Below, in pieces: positions 35,070-46,789 of a DNA stretch of 64,000 bases; the first letter of the stretch is position 1; each line of letters begins with the position of its first letter. Position numbers and translations under genes: made by a program. Below the pieces are notes generated by a model. The model was not told the DNA's origin, did no database searches, and saw only the letters and a list, made by a program, of their open reading frames with translations. The DNA lies in assembly GCA_028023455.1 (NCBI GenBank), contig JAQFVV010006208.1, forward strand, positions 11,862,984 through 11,926,983, written 5' to 3'. This DNA is from Epiperipatus broadwayi. Lineage: Eukaryota; Onychophora; Udeonychophora; Euonychophora; Peripatidae.

Positions 35070-37320
35070 GTATGATAGCTCTATATATATATATTTCGTT
35101 AAAAGACGAAGAGTGTTTATGTTTTGTTCATATTTTATTTTAAAACATAGGATTAAATAGTATATATATATGGGTTATTACAGAATTCATCCAATAAAAG
35201 ATCAGAGAGATTCATTTTTGTTATTATTTAAACTCTTATCTGATGATATATGATAATTCTCGACCCGATGTTTTCAAACATTGACACTTCTTTTTATGTT
35301 CAAGATTAAACTCAGAAATTCATATAGAAAAGAGTTTAAATACAATGGATTTTTATGTTACTTTAATTATTTATAAATTACATTAATGAATAAATAAAGA
35401 TCAATTTTTATTTAATCCTATTTCTTTTTATCATTGTATATTGTATTTAACGTCTCGGGAAGATATTAAAAAATCCCTCCTTCCGTTTATATAGTATTAT
35501 TGCCGTGCAACACACTGTTAAGTTTCATATATACATATTTTATTATTATCCTTTATTGATTCTGATACAGTAATAGACTATCAATTAGTTATATATATTA
35601 AAGAAAAATAGAATTGTACTTTTTAACTGGCTAAGATTTTAGTCGTTTGGTATTATTCTTATATATATATTATACATTTGTAATGATTAACCAATAAATG
35701 TAGAGTTTATTAAAATCTGATAAATCTGTCTAATTGTTTCTTTTGAATGTGTACGGTAATTTTGGTGCTTAAAGTTTGATCCCAGATCAAACCAATCTTG
35801 GCAAGTGAAATAGAGTTTAGATACATGTATATTTTATTATTAGATCTAATTATATATAAATTTTATATTTGTCATTACATTGAAATATTTGGTTACTTAT
35901 CTAAGTTAATATTACTGGTAGAAATAATTTCATTGGTTCATAGTTGATTTTAATGAGCTTATCTTGTAGGTTACAAAAATGTTAAATAGATTTTGTTCAG
36001 TCGTTAGTCAGAATGATTTGTTTTAATTACCTTTAAACTTTTTTGAGGTGGATCATAAATTTTATTAATTACCATAATATTATCTTCGGCTTGGATAACT
36101 GCCAATAATCATCTTATATAGTTTAATTGTTATAAAATCCATTTTATAATCGATTGACTGGAGATTTAAGTAGATGAATAATAACAATGATTGTAATTCA
36201 GTAAATATCCACAAAAACCTACAGGTATCTTTAAAATAATGATGTGATTGGATACTATAAAATGTGACATTATCTAATAAATTTATTGATAATGAGCTAT
36301 TGGATAGTGTTCCATTTTAATATATAATTTAAGCAATAATTTCATACCCCATATAAGGTAAAGTATGAATAAAATAAATAAGTTTATTTTATTTAAGCAT
36401 TATAAATAGTATAGGTTTATCAACATTCTCAAAATGTTATTATAATTATTTAGGAACTGGTTTGCTTTAATAGAATATCATTAAATGTTAAGGTAAATTT
36501 ACATTACTATAGGTAATATTAGATTGGTAAGGTATATCAAAACTTAGGTACTTATTGACTTGAATTTGGTTTCATTCAATAATAAATTAAATAGTTGTTT
36601 TAGGCATAGGTCATCATTTAGGACAATGATGTATTATTTCACTGCTTATTGCAGTGTATTTTGGGATCGTAAATAGATTTGGTGATATCTGAAGTAATGA
36701 TCTTATTTGTTTGCTTTTATTTTAATTACTATCTGAATAAATTAGGTTTTAATAGAGATGGTCATTAGTATTTTATTGTAGTGTAGTAGGCAATCTAAAT
36801 AATTATGTACTGGAAATATTGTTATTGCCTAGTGTGACCAAAGACTGAGCTAGATAATTTTATGCTGATTCTAAATAATATTTAAATCATAAAGGATCTT
36901 TTATTTCTATACAGTGTCAGTAAAAAGTGGTTGCCTAAAAATCGTTAGGGCAATTTATTTTATTTTATGGCAAAGCTGATGAAACAAATGTAGAGAGATA
37001 GTGGGGGTAGAAGATCCATTATAGCTGTTTCAAAATAGCTACCCAATGCTGGTCAAATACAGGTGATGATTGTTATTAAATGCCAAATCAATTTAAGACT
37101 GTTATAAAATGGCATTCCGCATTTAGGCTAGATTTATAATAGTAGGAATAATGTCTCAATTCTGAAACATAGTAAAGTTTTTATATTCTCATACCATATT
37201 ATAATCAATATTCCATTACAAAATGATGATTGGGCTATGTTTTAATCAGATTATATTTCTCAGTGTCATCATTTTATCATGTTACAATATATATAGGCAG
37301 AAGTTTATTAAATAATCCAT
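35070..37320. other. AT-rich DNA, nothing recognised
   Basis: No gene or repeat family is seen. Confidence 0.4.
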
Positions 37321-37570
37321 TCCACATGACCACAAATATGTGAAAAAGATAAATAATCTCCGATATATATATATTTCATGCTGAACCAGCACTCATCAGT
37401 TTTTTCCAGATCATTATCTACCTCATATATATATAATCAGTGCTCAGTTTATATTAAGATGGCTAATCTTAAAACTTTAATGGACAGATTTCAATCTTCT
37501 CCACCTTCCAACTGGTGCCAATCTTATCGTCATACCACTCTGATCACTCATGTGTAGGATCTTAATAGGT
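37321..37570 (-). repeat. Family A repeat, copy A7
   Basis: CCACATGACCACAAATATGT, GCACTCATCAGTTTTTTCCA, AATCAGTGCTCAGTTTATAT, CTTTAATGGACAGATTTCAA and the inner part near CATACCACTCTGATCACTCA. The B-box-like end is missing. Confidence 0.75.
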
Positions 37571-37763
37571 CCATTTAAATATACAGAAGAATAATGCACA
37601 GAATACAGAACTGAATATGCAATATTTAAATACAAATATATTGTCTGTAAAACAGAAGCAAAAACTCTCTATAAAATGTTGGCAACCAATGTAATCCAAA
37701 GTAAACAATGCATGCAAGAAGGTTTGTGTATAAAATCCCTCTCTAGTGCCTACTCATCCAATA

Positions 37764-37805
37764 TCCCCAGACTAGTTTCTAGCTTGTGGCTTTCATCAAT
37801 GAGGA
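37764..37805 (-). ncRNA. Hammerhead-like motif (B7 left arm)
   Basis: Stem I UCCUCA/UGGGGA has all six pairs. Stem II is AGC/GCU around CACAA, a compensated variant of the GGC/GCC seen in other copies. GAA, ACU/AGU and C17 are kept. The core starts U instead of C3 (UUGAUGA), which should abolish cleavage. Confidence 0.5.
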
Positions 37806-37835
37806 ACCTTGGTGAAGTGCTCTCAGATCCAAGGC

Positions 37836-37877
37836 CCCTCACTGATGAAAGCAACAAGTTAGAAACTAGTCTGGGGA
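37836..37877 (+). ncRNA. Hammerhead-like motif with intact core (B7 right arm)
   Basis: Core CUGAUGA (37842-37848), stem II AGC/GUU around AACAA, GAA, ACU/AGU, C17 at 37871. Stem I CCUCA/UGGGG has five pairs. An A faces an A at the base of stem II. With the copy at 46910 this is among the best candidates for activity in family B. Confidence 0.6.
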
Positions 37878-38099
37878 TGTAGGATGAATAGGTGCTAGAT
37901 AGGGATTTTATGCACAAATCTTTTTGCATCCATTGATTATTCTGGCTTGCAATAAGTGTCACTAGTGTATGGAGAGTTTTTGCCTCTGTTTTAACAGCTT
38001 GAGCAAGCATAATGAATGGTGATCATGTGATATATTGTCTATCAATCAATAGTATTCTGTCCAATAGACAGATCTAGAGAGTAGTCACAACATCAATTT

Positions 38100-38545
38100 C
38101 ATCCATTTTCCATTCCATTCTCTTCCTTGCCTATTTCTTCAATTCCACATAAGTCTTCTCATCACTTATATCATCCAATAATGTCAATCTCTACCATCCT
38201 TTTTATTTCCACTCACCATTCCCTCCAAAACATCTTTCATTAAACTATAATCTCTTCTCAATATATGTCCAATCCAGTTTTTCTTTCTGATGTTTTCAAT
38301 CAATCTTCTTTCCTCATTTACTCTTTTCAAAACATTTGTTATTTTACTCATCCAACTGATTATTTCCATTTTTCTCCATGTCCACATCTCAAAGGCTTCC
38401 ATTCATTTCTTAATTCTATTACTCAATGTCAATGTCTCACAACCATACATTACAACACTCCACATGTAACATAATTAATCTCTTCCTTAATTCTCTTTCC
38501 AAAGGTCCACAAAATATCTTCTTTCTTTTCACAAATGTCTCCTAC
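38100..38545 (-). pseudogene. LINE fragment (post-RT region)
   Basis: The minus strand encodes YGCETLTLSNRIK, MEAFEMWTWRKMEIISW, VLKRVNEERRLIENIRKK and NWIGHILRRDYSLMKDVLEG. This order (YGCETWTL, LEAFEMW-WRRM, VNEER-L, NWIGHILR) is that of a widespread invertebrate non-LTR element, often annotated as craniofacial-development-protein-2-like RT. The open part at 38184-38402 has lost its neighbours to stops. Inactive. Confidence 0.8.
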
Positions 38546-38564
38546 TGAACTTAATGTAATTAGA

Positions 38565-38984
38565 GCAGATTTAAACTCAAAACTTTCAAGCTCTCTATAG
38601 CTATCCACTTCGTTTTATATAGTGATACCCATGACCACAAACATGTGAAATAGATAATCTCATATATTTTGTGCTTAACCAGCACTCATCAGTTAGTCCA
38701 GATCATTATCTATCACACACATATATAATCACTGCTCAGTTTGTAATAAGGTAGCAAATCTTCGAACTTTAATGGACAGTCTTCAATCTACTCCATTCTC
38801 CAACTCTTCAGCCATCCATATCATTGAGAATCTGATGATGGATCACTCAAAATCTGATGGTGGCAATATTATTGTCATACCTATGTTAAATTTAAGACAC
38901 TCAGACTCATCATGTATAGGACTTTAATATGTCCATTTAAATACAAAGTAGAAAGATGGGGAGAACACAGGCTGAATATGTAAT
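38565..38984 (-). repeat. Family A repeat, copy A8 (left arm of an inverted pair)
   Basis: It starts at GATTTAAACTCAAAACTTTC, passes AACCAGCACTCATCAGTTAG, ATCACTGCTCAGTTTGTAAT, ATGGACAGTCTTCAATCTAC and AGAATCTGATGATGGATCAC, and reaches the innermost part ACAGGCTGAATATG. Confidence 0.8.
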
Positions 38985-39300
38985 ATTGAAGGGTTTTGAG
39001 AATTCCATCATTAGATTTTCAATGACATGGATGGCTGAAGAATTAAAGGGTGGAGAAGATCGAAGCCTGTCCATTAAAGTTTGAATATTTGCTATCTTAA
39101 TATAAACTGAGCACTGGTTACATATGTGTGTGGGTGAGATGATGATCTGGACCAATTGATGAGTGCTGATTTAGCATGAAATACATGTATTGGAAATCAT
39201 TTATCTTTTCTACATGCATGTGGTTATGTGTGCCGGTTGTATAAGATGGAGTGGATAGCTGTAGGGAACTTGAAAATCTGAGTTCAAATCACTTCTAATT
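38985..39300 (+). repeat. Family A repeat, copy A9 (right arm of an inverted pair)
   Basis: It mirrors A8: TTTTGAGAATTCCATCATTA, AGAAGATCGAAGCCTGTCCA, ATAAACTGAGCACTGG, GATGAGTGCTGATTTAGCAT, GTATAAGATGGAGTGGATAG and the end TGAGTTCAAATCAC. Together A8 and A9 make a foldback of about 0.74 kb. Confidence 0.8.
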
Positions 39301-39654
39301 ATTTTTAAGCTTAGTATAAACAATATTCTTGTGTCTAAATGTTATATATATATACATAAACACACATGCAAATATTATTTTTTCTACCTACATAATTTTT
39401 TATATTTGAGCAAAATGAGTATTTTTAAAAAAAAAACTAAAATTACATATTGTATTGTTTGATTTCTGCTCACCCTTCCTCTTTTTCTTTTTTTTTTTTT
39501 AGATACTAAAGATTTTGAAATAATATTACTAAGACTAATGCTTCATTAAAATCAGTTACTAGCTCTTATGATTAAATTTAAATCTAGTGAAAGAGCTTCT
39601 GAATGTATTCATGTGTAACAGCTTCAAATGTTCCCTTGGTTTATTGTACTTGTT
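39301..39654. other. AT-rich spacer
   Basis: A and T runs near 39427 and 39482-39499. Nothing else is recognised. Confidence 0.4.
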
Positions 39655-40010
39655 ATAGTGTATGCAGGGTTCGAACTCAGACTTTCACACGACCCACCAC
39701 TCACCACTCTATCTTATATCACTGATACACTTGAACACATACATGTTGAAAAGATAAATAATCACCAATATACATATTTCGTACTAAACCAGCACTCATC
39801 AGTTGGTCCAGATTACAATCTCCACACATATATACAATCAGTGCTCAGCTTTATATTAAGATACCCAATCTTCATACTTTAATAGACATGCTTCAAACTA
39901 CTCCAACTCATAACTCTTCAGCCTTCCATGTCATTGAAAATCTGATGATGAAATGTTCAAAGCCCACGTTAGTGCCAAGGTTGTCATCCTACCCATGTTG
40001 ACAATATTAC
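39655..40010 (-). repeat. Family A repeat, copy A10 (near full length)
   Basis: It starts at AGGGTTCGAACTCAGACTTT and ends near GTCATCCTACCCATGTTGAC. The tRNA-B-box resemblance (complement GAGTTCGAACCCT) is closest in this copy. An 84-codon open frame starting in it at 39628 is a read-through of the repeat and is not called. Confidence 0.8.
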
Positions 40011-40211
40011 ATTTATTTAATAAAAACATGAAGAGAAGGTGGTGGTGAACTTGAAGTGGTGCTGAAATTTGATGAGATTTAAAAGCATTGATGAAAATAA
40101 AAGACTTTCATGAAGTAGCTTCATCATATGCACCCATACAAGTAAAAAATATGACAGAAATCATGAACGTCTAGGAAGATCATAAATTGAATTAAGATTG
40201 ATACTTACTTG

Positions 40212-40478
40212 TAAATATAGAGAGTTCAAACTCAGACTTTCAAGAAACCTTCAACTGCCACACTACTCATACTACTGATACCCATGAGCACACACATGTG
40301 TGTGGCCATGTGTATCAGTAGTATGAGACAGTATGGATAGTAAATATAGGGGTTTGAACTCAGACTTTCAAGCAACCTTCAATTATCCACGATATCTCAT
40401 ACTACTGATACACATGTATGAGATAGTGTGGATAGTTGAAGAATGCTTGAAAGTCTGAGTTCAAATCCCCTATATAGT
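40212..40478. repeat. Two adjacent short family A foldbacks (A11)
   Basis: The first (about 40212-40345) runs from GAGTTCAAACTCAGACTTTC to ATGAGACAGTATGGATAGTA around CACACACATGTGTGTGG. The second (about 40345-40478) runs from GGGGTTTGAACTCAGACTTT to TGAGTTCAAATCCCCTATAT around TGATACACATGTATGAG. The inner part of family A is absent, so the minimal unit is the end sequence alone, back to back. Confidence 0.85.
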
Positions 40479-41129
40479 ATGCTCAGCCACTTTCGGTATC
40501 TTGATAACATACTCAAACTAGTGACTACTGAATGAGAGCATTATGGGTAAAAGATATAATATAAATTTTATGTAATCACAAAAATATAAGCAACTGAAAA
40601 ATAATTCACTTATTATTTATTCAAAGTATAGTGACTAATAAAAAAATAAAAAGATTTTGGTCAATATTAATATCAGTACAATCAGGTAATACAAAGTTTT
40701 TTATGCTTCTATAAATAATCATTTACTAATTTTTTGTTTTATTAAAATCATTCTCATACTCATCACATTTAAAATTACTGAAGTGCCCATGATAATATGT
40801 ATACAAATAATAAGCTGTCAACTCTACAATAATGTGAAAGGGGCTGGAAAAAAGAAGTGAAAGATATATCACTGATTAAGAAATTTGAGACTTTGAATAA
40901 AATGTTTTAAGTAACCATACTTAAATTTGAGAACAAATTTCATTAGACGTTATCATATTCTATATAAGATACAAGCCTATATATTAGAAAAAAGGAAATA
41001 TGGTAAGGATGCCTACTAGGAGAGTTCTGATAATCTTCAATTTAGAAAAAGTGAAAAATAAATTCACTTATCAGTACACTGATTAAAAAAATTAATAAAT
41101 AAAGAGCATAAGATGAAAAGAAGGTTAAA
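40479..41129. other. AT-rich spacer
   Basis: Nothing recognised. Confidence 0.4.
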
Positions 41130-41370
41130 TTATCATATGATCGCCATTTCCTATGCTTAATGTAAACTGTTAACTCCATAGCAAACTCTCCATACAGTAG
41201 TCCCACTAAGTGCAAGCCTTAATAATCAATAGATGCAAGAAAGTTTATGCATAAAATTCTTTTCTAGTGTTTACTATTTCCAGACTAGTTTCTAGCTTGT
41301 GGCTTTTATCAGTTAGGAGCTTTGGATCGGAGAGCATTACTATATGGTAAGTTCAGTACTGTTTTAAGAT
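41130..41370 (-). repeat. Family B, single-arm copy B8
   Basis: CATATGATCGCCATTTCCTA, GCAAACTCTCCATACAGTAG, ATAATCAATAGATGCAAGAA, TATTTCCAGACTAGTTTCTA and AGGAGCTTTGGATCGGAGAG. One arm only. Confidence 0.8.
41277..41318 (-). ncRNA. Degenerate hammerhead-like motif (B8)
   Basis: GAAACUAGUC and stem II AGC/GCU around CACAA are kept, but the core reads CUGAUAA and stem I (UCCUAA with UGGAAA) is broken. Confidence 0.35.
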
Positions 41371-41454
41371 TAAAAGGTATATAACTGTTACCTGAAAATT
41401 TATGAAGTGAATTATTTATAATAAGAGAAGAAATAATACATTGTACAGACTTAA

Positions 41455-41805
41455 ACCTGTATTAATATATGTAATATATGCGGGATTCGAACTCAGACTT
41501 TCACACGACTCACTACTCTCAGTGCCATCTCGTATTGCTGATCCACCTGATCACGCACATGTTGAAAAGACAAATAATCACCAAAATACGTATTTCATGC
41601 TAAACCAGCAATCATCAGTTGGTCTAGATTACTATCCTCACATATATATATAATCAGTGCTCAGCTTTATATTAAGATAGCCAATCTTCATACTTTAATG
41701 GACAGGCTTCAAACTATTTCAACTCACAACTCTTCAGCCTTTCATTTCATTGAAAATCTGATGGCGGAACGTTCAAGGCCCTTGTTAGTGCCAAGGTTGT
41801 CAGAA
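41455..41805 (-). repeat. Family A repeat, copy A12 (near full length)
   Basis: It starts at GCGGGATTCGAACTCAGACT and ends near CCAAGGTTGTCAG. CpGs survive at several positions (ACACGACTCA, TGATCACGCACATG) that read TG or CA in older copies. Confidence 0.8.
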
Positions 41806-42185
41806 AAAAAAGATGAATAAGACAAAGTTTAAGTATTAAAAAGAAATTTATTTAATAGAAATATCATTTACATTAACTTGGTGCAGAGCAAATTGAAAGA
41901 AAACTATAAATTTAGACATGTAGGTAAACAAAATAGCATTAAGTAACCCACAACTCTAACAGCATCTTCTTATAGAAACAGTAATAAAGAAGACCTTATT
42001 TAACAGATTTATCAAGTGCTACTTGGTGAGCTTTTGAATACTTTTTTATTCTTGGTTTATTTTCTTAACTAATTTTGTTATTCATTCACTGAATAGTTTT
42101 GAATAATTAGATAGGTGGGCAACGAACTCACTATCTGAATAAAATATTCTAAGCCTGATTAACACTTAAAAAAAGTTAACGTTTT
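41806..42185. other. AT-rich spacer
   Basis: Nothing recognised. Confidence 0.4.
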
Positions 42186-42253
42186 GCATGACAAAAATTC
42201 GAACCCAGGTTATGAGAATGGTGCATATATATCTACCCAATTCTTCCAGGCAT
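42186..42253 (-). pseudogene. tRNA-Met(CAT)-like relic or SINE head
   Basis: The minus strand reads GCCTGGAAGAATTGGGTAG, then an anticodon loop CTCATAA (CAT), then CCTGGGTTCGAAT as a B box. The first bases and the TCTCATAA loop match eukaryotic elongator tRNA-Met. The anticodon stem forms only its outer pairs and no 3' acceptor strand matches, so it is not a functional tRNA. Confidence 0.4.
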
Positions 42254-43296
42254 TTTATTTTTAAACTCATTTATTTAGTATTACTGAAAATGTATTAATT
42301 TAGTTTTTTCCCTCTAAAAGTGATAATCAATAATAACAAAAAAATTTCTAAAAACAGAAAAGAAAAAAAAATAACGCAGCTTTTATGTAACCGCTTCAAG
42401 GCAGAACTTCTATTTTTAATTATTAATTTGACTTTAAGAACTGTACTCAATAACTGCCTCTAAATAGATTTTCTAATAAATAATGAATGAGAAATATTCA
42501 CCGTGTTACTATCAAAAGGCAATTTTTAATAAATATATAATTAAAATTTTATTATCGATAAAATATTCTGCTTTACTTAGTTTCCACTTAAAACGACAGC
42601 AGGCTAAATAATTTCCAATAATCTGAGCGAAAGAGCAAGAAAGGAAATACGAAATAATTTTATAAAATGAAACATTTTTAGTTTTCACTTTTTATTTCAA
42701 TTACAGTTACTGAGAAACACTTATTATTTATTTTTAAATAAAAGTAATTAATCAATCAAAACATCACTGCAATATTTAACAATGACAAAAAGAAGGCAAA
42801 TTGTTATATAATTATTAGTGTCAAAATCCTCATTAAAATTAACGAAAAATAAATCAATAATTTCTATTTAAATGACAAAAGATATACGAAACATTTTTTT
42901 ATGAAATCAATACTTAAACTGCTTTACAGAAAAATAAATATATAACCGTAAGGTTGGCAGCGCGGGAAACCATGTTACATTTGACAACTTAAATGCTAGA
43001 TTTAGCGCTTAATTTTATCCAATTGATCAAACTTTTTTAAAAAAAAAAACTTTAATCAGGTGAAAATCGAATCATGAGTTTCTAGTTCTTAAATGCATAA
43101 TTGTACTGTGATATCCCAGCAAGACATCATGATCGGCTACAAACTATTCTAGTTATTTGTGTACATATAATTCAGATGACTTATTGAGTCATTGTCACTG
43201 CACTGAGCACAGTGTCGCATTTTTATGTCTTATTGGGTAGTGCTTTTATGAAACTAAGCATTCTGATAATGTTTAGATAGTATATGTTATACACCC
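42254..43296. other. AT-rich DNA, nothing recognised
   Basis: A less AT-rich patch at about 42948-42975 (GTTGGCAGCGCGGGAAACC) is unexplained. No gene is seen. Confidence 0.4.
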
Positions 43297-43755
43297 CCTT
43301 TTGAATGCAAACAGTCCTACAGTTTTACTTTAATTATTGGTTTGTGATAGTTAGCTATCATTAGCTACTGTTCTAGGTAAAGTGCTTTCTTATTAATTAA
43401 TATGAATGGGTAACTCCACACATTAAATATTTCCATCTAAAATATCCATTTAAAATATTATATTACAATACAAAACCTGCCAGTGGAGAAGATTATCATA
43501 ATAAATAATAAAATTAAAAAATTTGCTATACTTTGATTTCTTACACCTATAAATGTAAACTGAAGTTTTTTACTTCCTACATCAGTTCTAGAGTGCCATT
43601 CAAAAGTGGATCCCCCATTTAACTACAATCAGCCTGACAGTTTTACTCTAACTCTTTCCAAAGCAATTGGTCTTCAATAGTTATTGTTCTGGATAAAGTA
43701 CTTTCTAATTAAGTTATTTATAAATGGATAACTTCATGCATTAAATATTTCCATA
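43297..43755. repeat. Diverged direct repeat, two copies about 315 bp apart
   Basis: Copy 1 at about 43297-43440 and copy 2 at about 43610-43755 share CAGTTTTACT, GTTCT(A/G)G(G/A)TAAAGT, AATGG(G/A)TAACT and CATTAAATATTTCCAT in the same order and orientation. Similarity is moderate. Confidence 0.65.
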
Positions 43756-44565
43756 TATATATATGCTAGTGGTATGTAAACTATAAGGAAATTTTTTTTT
43801 ATAATAGTCATCGTCTTTAGCAGCTATGAAAATGAAACAACTAGAAGGCCACAAAGTTAAAAGTGACTTTCATAACAAGTAAGTAAAGCAACTTGTAAAG
43901 TACAAATTATTTGAAGTTTAGAAGGAAATTGACCCAACCTTTTAATTAACCAGTAAAGACCCAAGTGCTGAAATCAGCTTACAAAGTCTTGAAACTCTTT
44001 TTGTACTAATAAAAGTAAAATAATTTTTGCTTTAAATTATGCAGAAAGTCTTACTCTAATATATAATAACTACTGAAGTTGTAATTCAGTTATTATATAG
44101 GTCTGTCGAAGTTAGACATTTATTCCAACTTTTAAAATTTTGTCACTAACTTTTGGCAACTTTGTGACTGCAGCGATGGACCAGACCTTCAAGTAGAGGG
44201 AAGAATACCATTGATTGCTTAACCATCAACAATATTCATGATCAGATTGAGCTATACTACATATAATCACAATCATGTTTCCTGACTGTGGCCCACCTCA
44301 ACTGCTGGAACAAAAACCTGCCATTTAAAGCATTTTATTTGTTTTGAGAATCAAACTCAGGTGCCAGCCAACTATATGTTACATATAGCCAGCATCCTTG
44401 GATGACAGGCACACAATCCAGAGCTTGAAATATCCCAAGTTAGCTCATACTCTATAACAGGGGGGTGCAGCATATTAACTTAACACACAGACAGACATTT
44501 ATATCTTTAAATAACTGGTGACACAATGACAAGAGAGAATAGACTAAATAATACTTAAGCAAACA
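43756..44565. other. Mixed-composition spacer
   Basis: At 44130-44470 the DNA is less AT-rich. On the minus strand TGAGTTTGATTCTCA near 44349 resembles a tRNA T arm/B box, but I could not build the rest of a tRNA. It probably belongs to an old retroposon. Confidence 0.35.
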
Positions 44566-45021
44566 CTAATATTTATTCAAGCACACATATATAATATAAT
44601 CTAATATTTTACAAAAATATAAATGATTAATCAGGCTAATTTTTATATATAATCCTTCATTAGAGTTCATTTCATTAAAAAAATCAGATGTCTGTAGACC
44701 ATTATTATGGAAAATATATTTAGGTTTTTGTGAGATTAACATCACACAGTTCCGTTGGTTTTGGTTTGCATCAGGGTTCTGAGACTTAACAATAGGAGAA
44801 AGGGAAAAAGTTTGAGGAAGCATCTATTTCACTATTTTGGCAACAGTTTCCAGCAAGGATTCAGGCAGGACAGTTGATTTGTTGAGGTCCTTGGGCATGA
44901 AGCCCAGTTGAACACTTCTCACATTGTCTAGCAATGCATGCTGCAAGTTCTACAGCTTCTGCAATAATATTTTCTGCAGCAGTAATGAATGGTTCTATTG
45001 TGTCCTTAAATTTCTGAATCT
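44566..45021 (-). pseudogene. Decayed coding segment, protein not recognised
   Basis: From 45021 down, the minus strand is open for 53 codons and encodes EIQKFKDTIEPFITAAENII and AEAVELAACIARQCEKC, an Ala- and Glu-rich helical-looking peptide, surprising in AT-rich DNA. A CCAG before AGATTCAG (45022) would make an acceptor. The frame stops at 44861-44863, but a neighbouring frame continues as GFMPKDLNKSTVLPESLLET up to a TAG at 44824-44826. After that, 44566-44823 is open again (SPIVKSQNPDANQNQRNC). This pattern suggests a once longer frame broken by a shift and a stop. It may be a host exon, a retrocopy or a transposon ORF. Confidence 0.4.
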
Positions 45022-45734
45022 CTGGAGCAATGAATAATATAATGCATCAATAACAGAATGAAGACTGGAATAATTCAATCACAAAATGAAGACAAACTAA
45101 ATAACAATAGCAACTGCAACTTTTTATACTCTTCCTCTCTCATTGTTTTAACTCCCTATTTTTAATTTTGATCATAATTTGAATATGTTTTTTTAAATTA
45201 ATTTTTACATTTCATTTTATCTAATTAATTTTTACATTTGCTTTAATCTAATCTTTTTTTTAGAATAAACTATTATTGCTCTTATGAGATAGTTTACATT
45301 GTTTTTAATTATTACAATTATTGGTTTCAATTTTCTTATCTAGCATTTCAAATTAATTAATCTTTTTTATTTTCAATTTCTACTAAGATTTATTTTTACT
45401 TCCTAAAAGGGAGTTTTTTTAAAATCTTTTTTTTTCTAATTCTTTTCCCCAACAGCTTTTAATAAATAGTTTTATTCTCTTTTAAAAGAAAAATATATGC
45501 AATTTTTTTATTATTTTTAAAACTATGTTTTAAAACCTCTTCTTAGTTAATTATAAGTTTTTGACTATTCTCGTTTATTTGATTTTTCTTTTTTAATAAA
45601 TCTGATTATATATTTTTAAATATTTGAAATATGTGAGTTTTATAATATATGTCTCATTAGCATTACAATAAATAAATTTATATATATAACATTTAAATAA
45701 ATGTACACTGTCTATACAAAATTTAATGTGATTA
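45022..45734. other. AT-rich DNA, nothing recognised
   Basis: Strongly T-rich between 45120 and 45640. No gene is seen. Confidence 0.4.
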
Positions 45735-45945
45735 GACAGAACTTGACTTTAGACTTTCAAGCTCCCTACAGCTGTCCACCCCATTCCATGAAACTGATAC
45801 ACATAACCACACAGATCTCCAATATACATATTTTGTGCTGAACCATCCACTCATCAGTTGGTCCAGATTATCATCTCCCACACATGTATACAATCAGTGT
45901 TCATTTTATATTAAGATAGGAAATCTTCAAATTTTAATGGCCATC
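45735..45945 (-). repeat. Family A repeat, copy A13 (truncated)
   Basis: ACTTTAGACTTTCAAGCTCC, GCTGAACCATCCACTCATCA, CAATCAGTGTTCATTTTATA and TTCAAATTTTAATGG. Confidence 0.7.
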
Positions 45946-46789
45946 TAAATTAAAAGATGCTGAAGCTTTTTCTTTCATCACTTGCTAATAAAGTATTTGT
46001 GTTTGTGGACATAATTATAAACCAAAATTTTTATGGGTTTTATTCATAATATTCAAATCACTTTGTAGACCAACTTTTGAAATAATTAAAAAACCATGGC
46101 CATCAATTTACTGTAAATCCCAAAGCATTTTAAAAAGAAAAGTTTATTAATTTTGCTTTTAACATGAGTTCTGCAATTGCTCAATAATCATTATAGGTAA
46201 TTTATCATTACTTTGCCTTTCACAAATCCAATCTATTATAATATTTCAATATTTAAAGGACCAGCAGAACTTTAAGAAGTCCTTCATATCATTAATAGAG
46301 TCAAAGCTATTATATAGTTTTTAAAAAAGTATTACTTTTTAAAAAAAAACACATTAAAACATAAATTTATTCATATAAACCATAATTTTCCAATTAAAAG
46401 TAAAAATACTAGCTTCAACTTTTCCTTCATGATAGAAAAAAATGTAAAACAAAAAGAAACAACACCAAAACAATGCAGAGAAATAATAAAGAGAAAACCC
46501 ACAAACAAACTGCCATTTTATTTTCTATTTTTCATTTTCCCTAATCAGAGAAAAATCCAAAAATCTTATGCTCAACCAAAAATTACTCAGTATGTGTATA
46601 TGTATGCTGAGTTCTCTATCTAAATGCATATAAAGTAACCAAGCAATGAAATACTACAATCAAATGATTTACTTGTGGAAACTTGCTATTTCTTGACATC
46701 CACTTTCATAGTTTATTTTAATATCTCAATTATAAAGGTTTTCCATAATGTTTCATATTATTACATCATATACTTTTAAATTTATTTAT
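45946..46789. other. AT-rich DNA, nothing recognised
   Basis: A Lys- and Thr-rich 64-codon frame at 46429-46623 has A-rich codon composition and no recognisable domain, so it is not called. Confidence 0.4.

Larger units (their letters stand above)
37650..38034. repeat. Family B foldback, copy B7 (two arms, both with ribozyme-like motifs)
   Basis: The left arm runs from AAAACTCTCTATAAAATGTT to about 37815 and the right arm mirrors it to GGTGATCATGTGATATATT. Each contains GCATAAAATCCC-type and CCCAGACTAG-type blocks. The two ribozyme-like motifs point outward on opposite strands. Confidence 0.85.

Noticed and set aside
39628-39882. 84-codon frame, and the similar one at 41441-41653
   Set aside because: Both are translations of family A repeats; similarity between them reflects the repeat, not a protein family.
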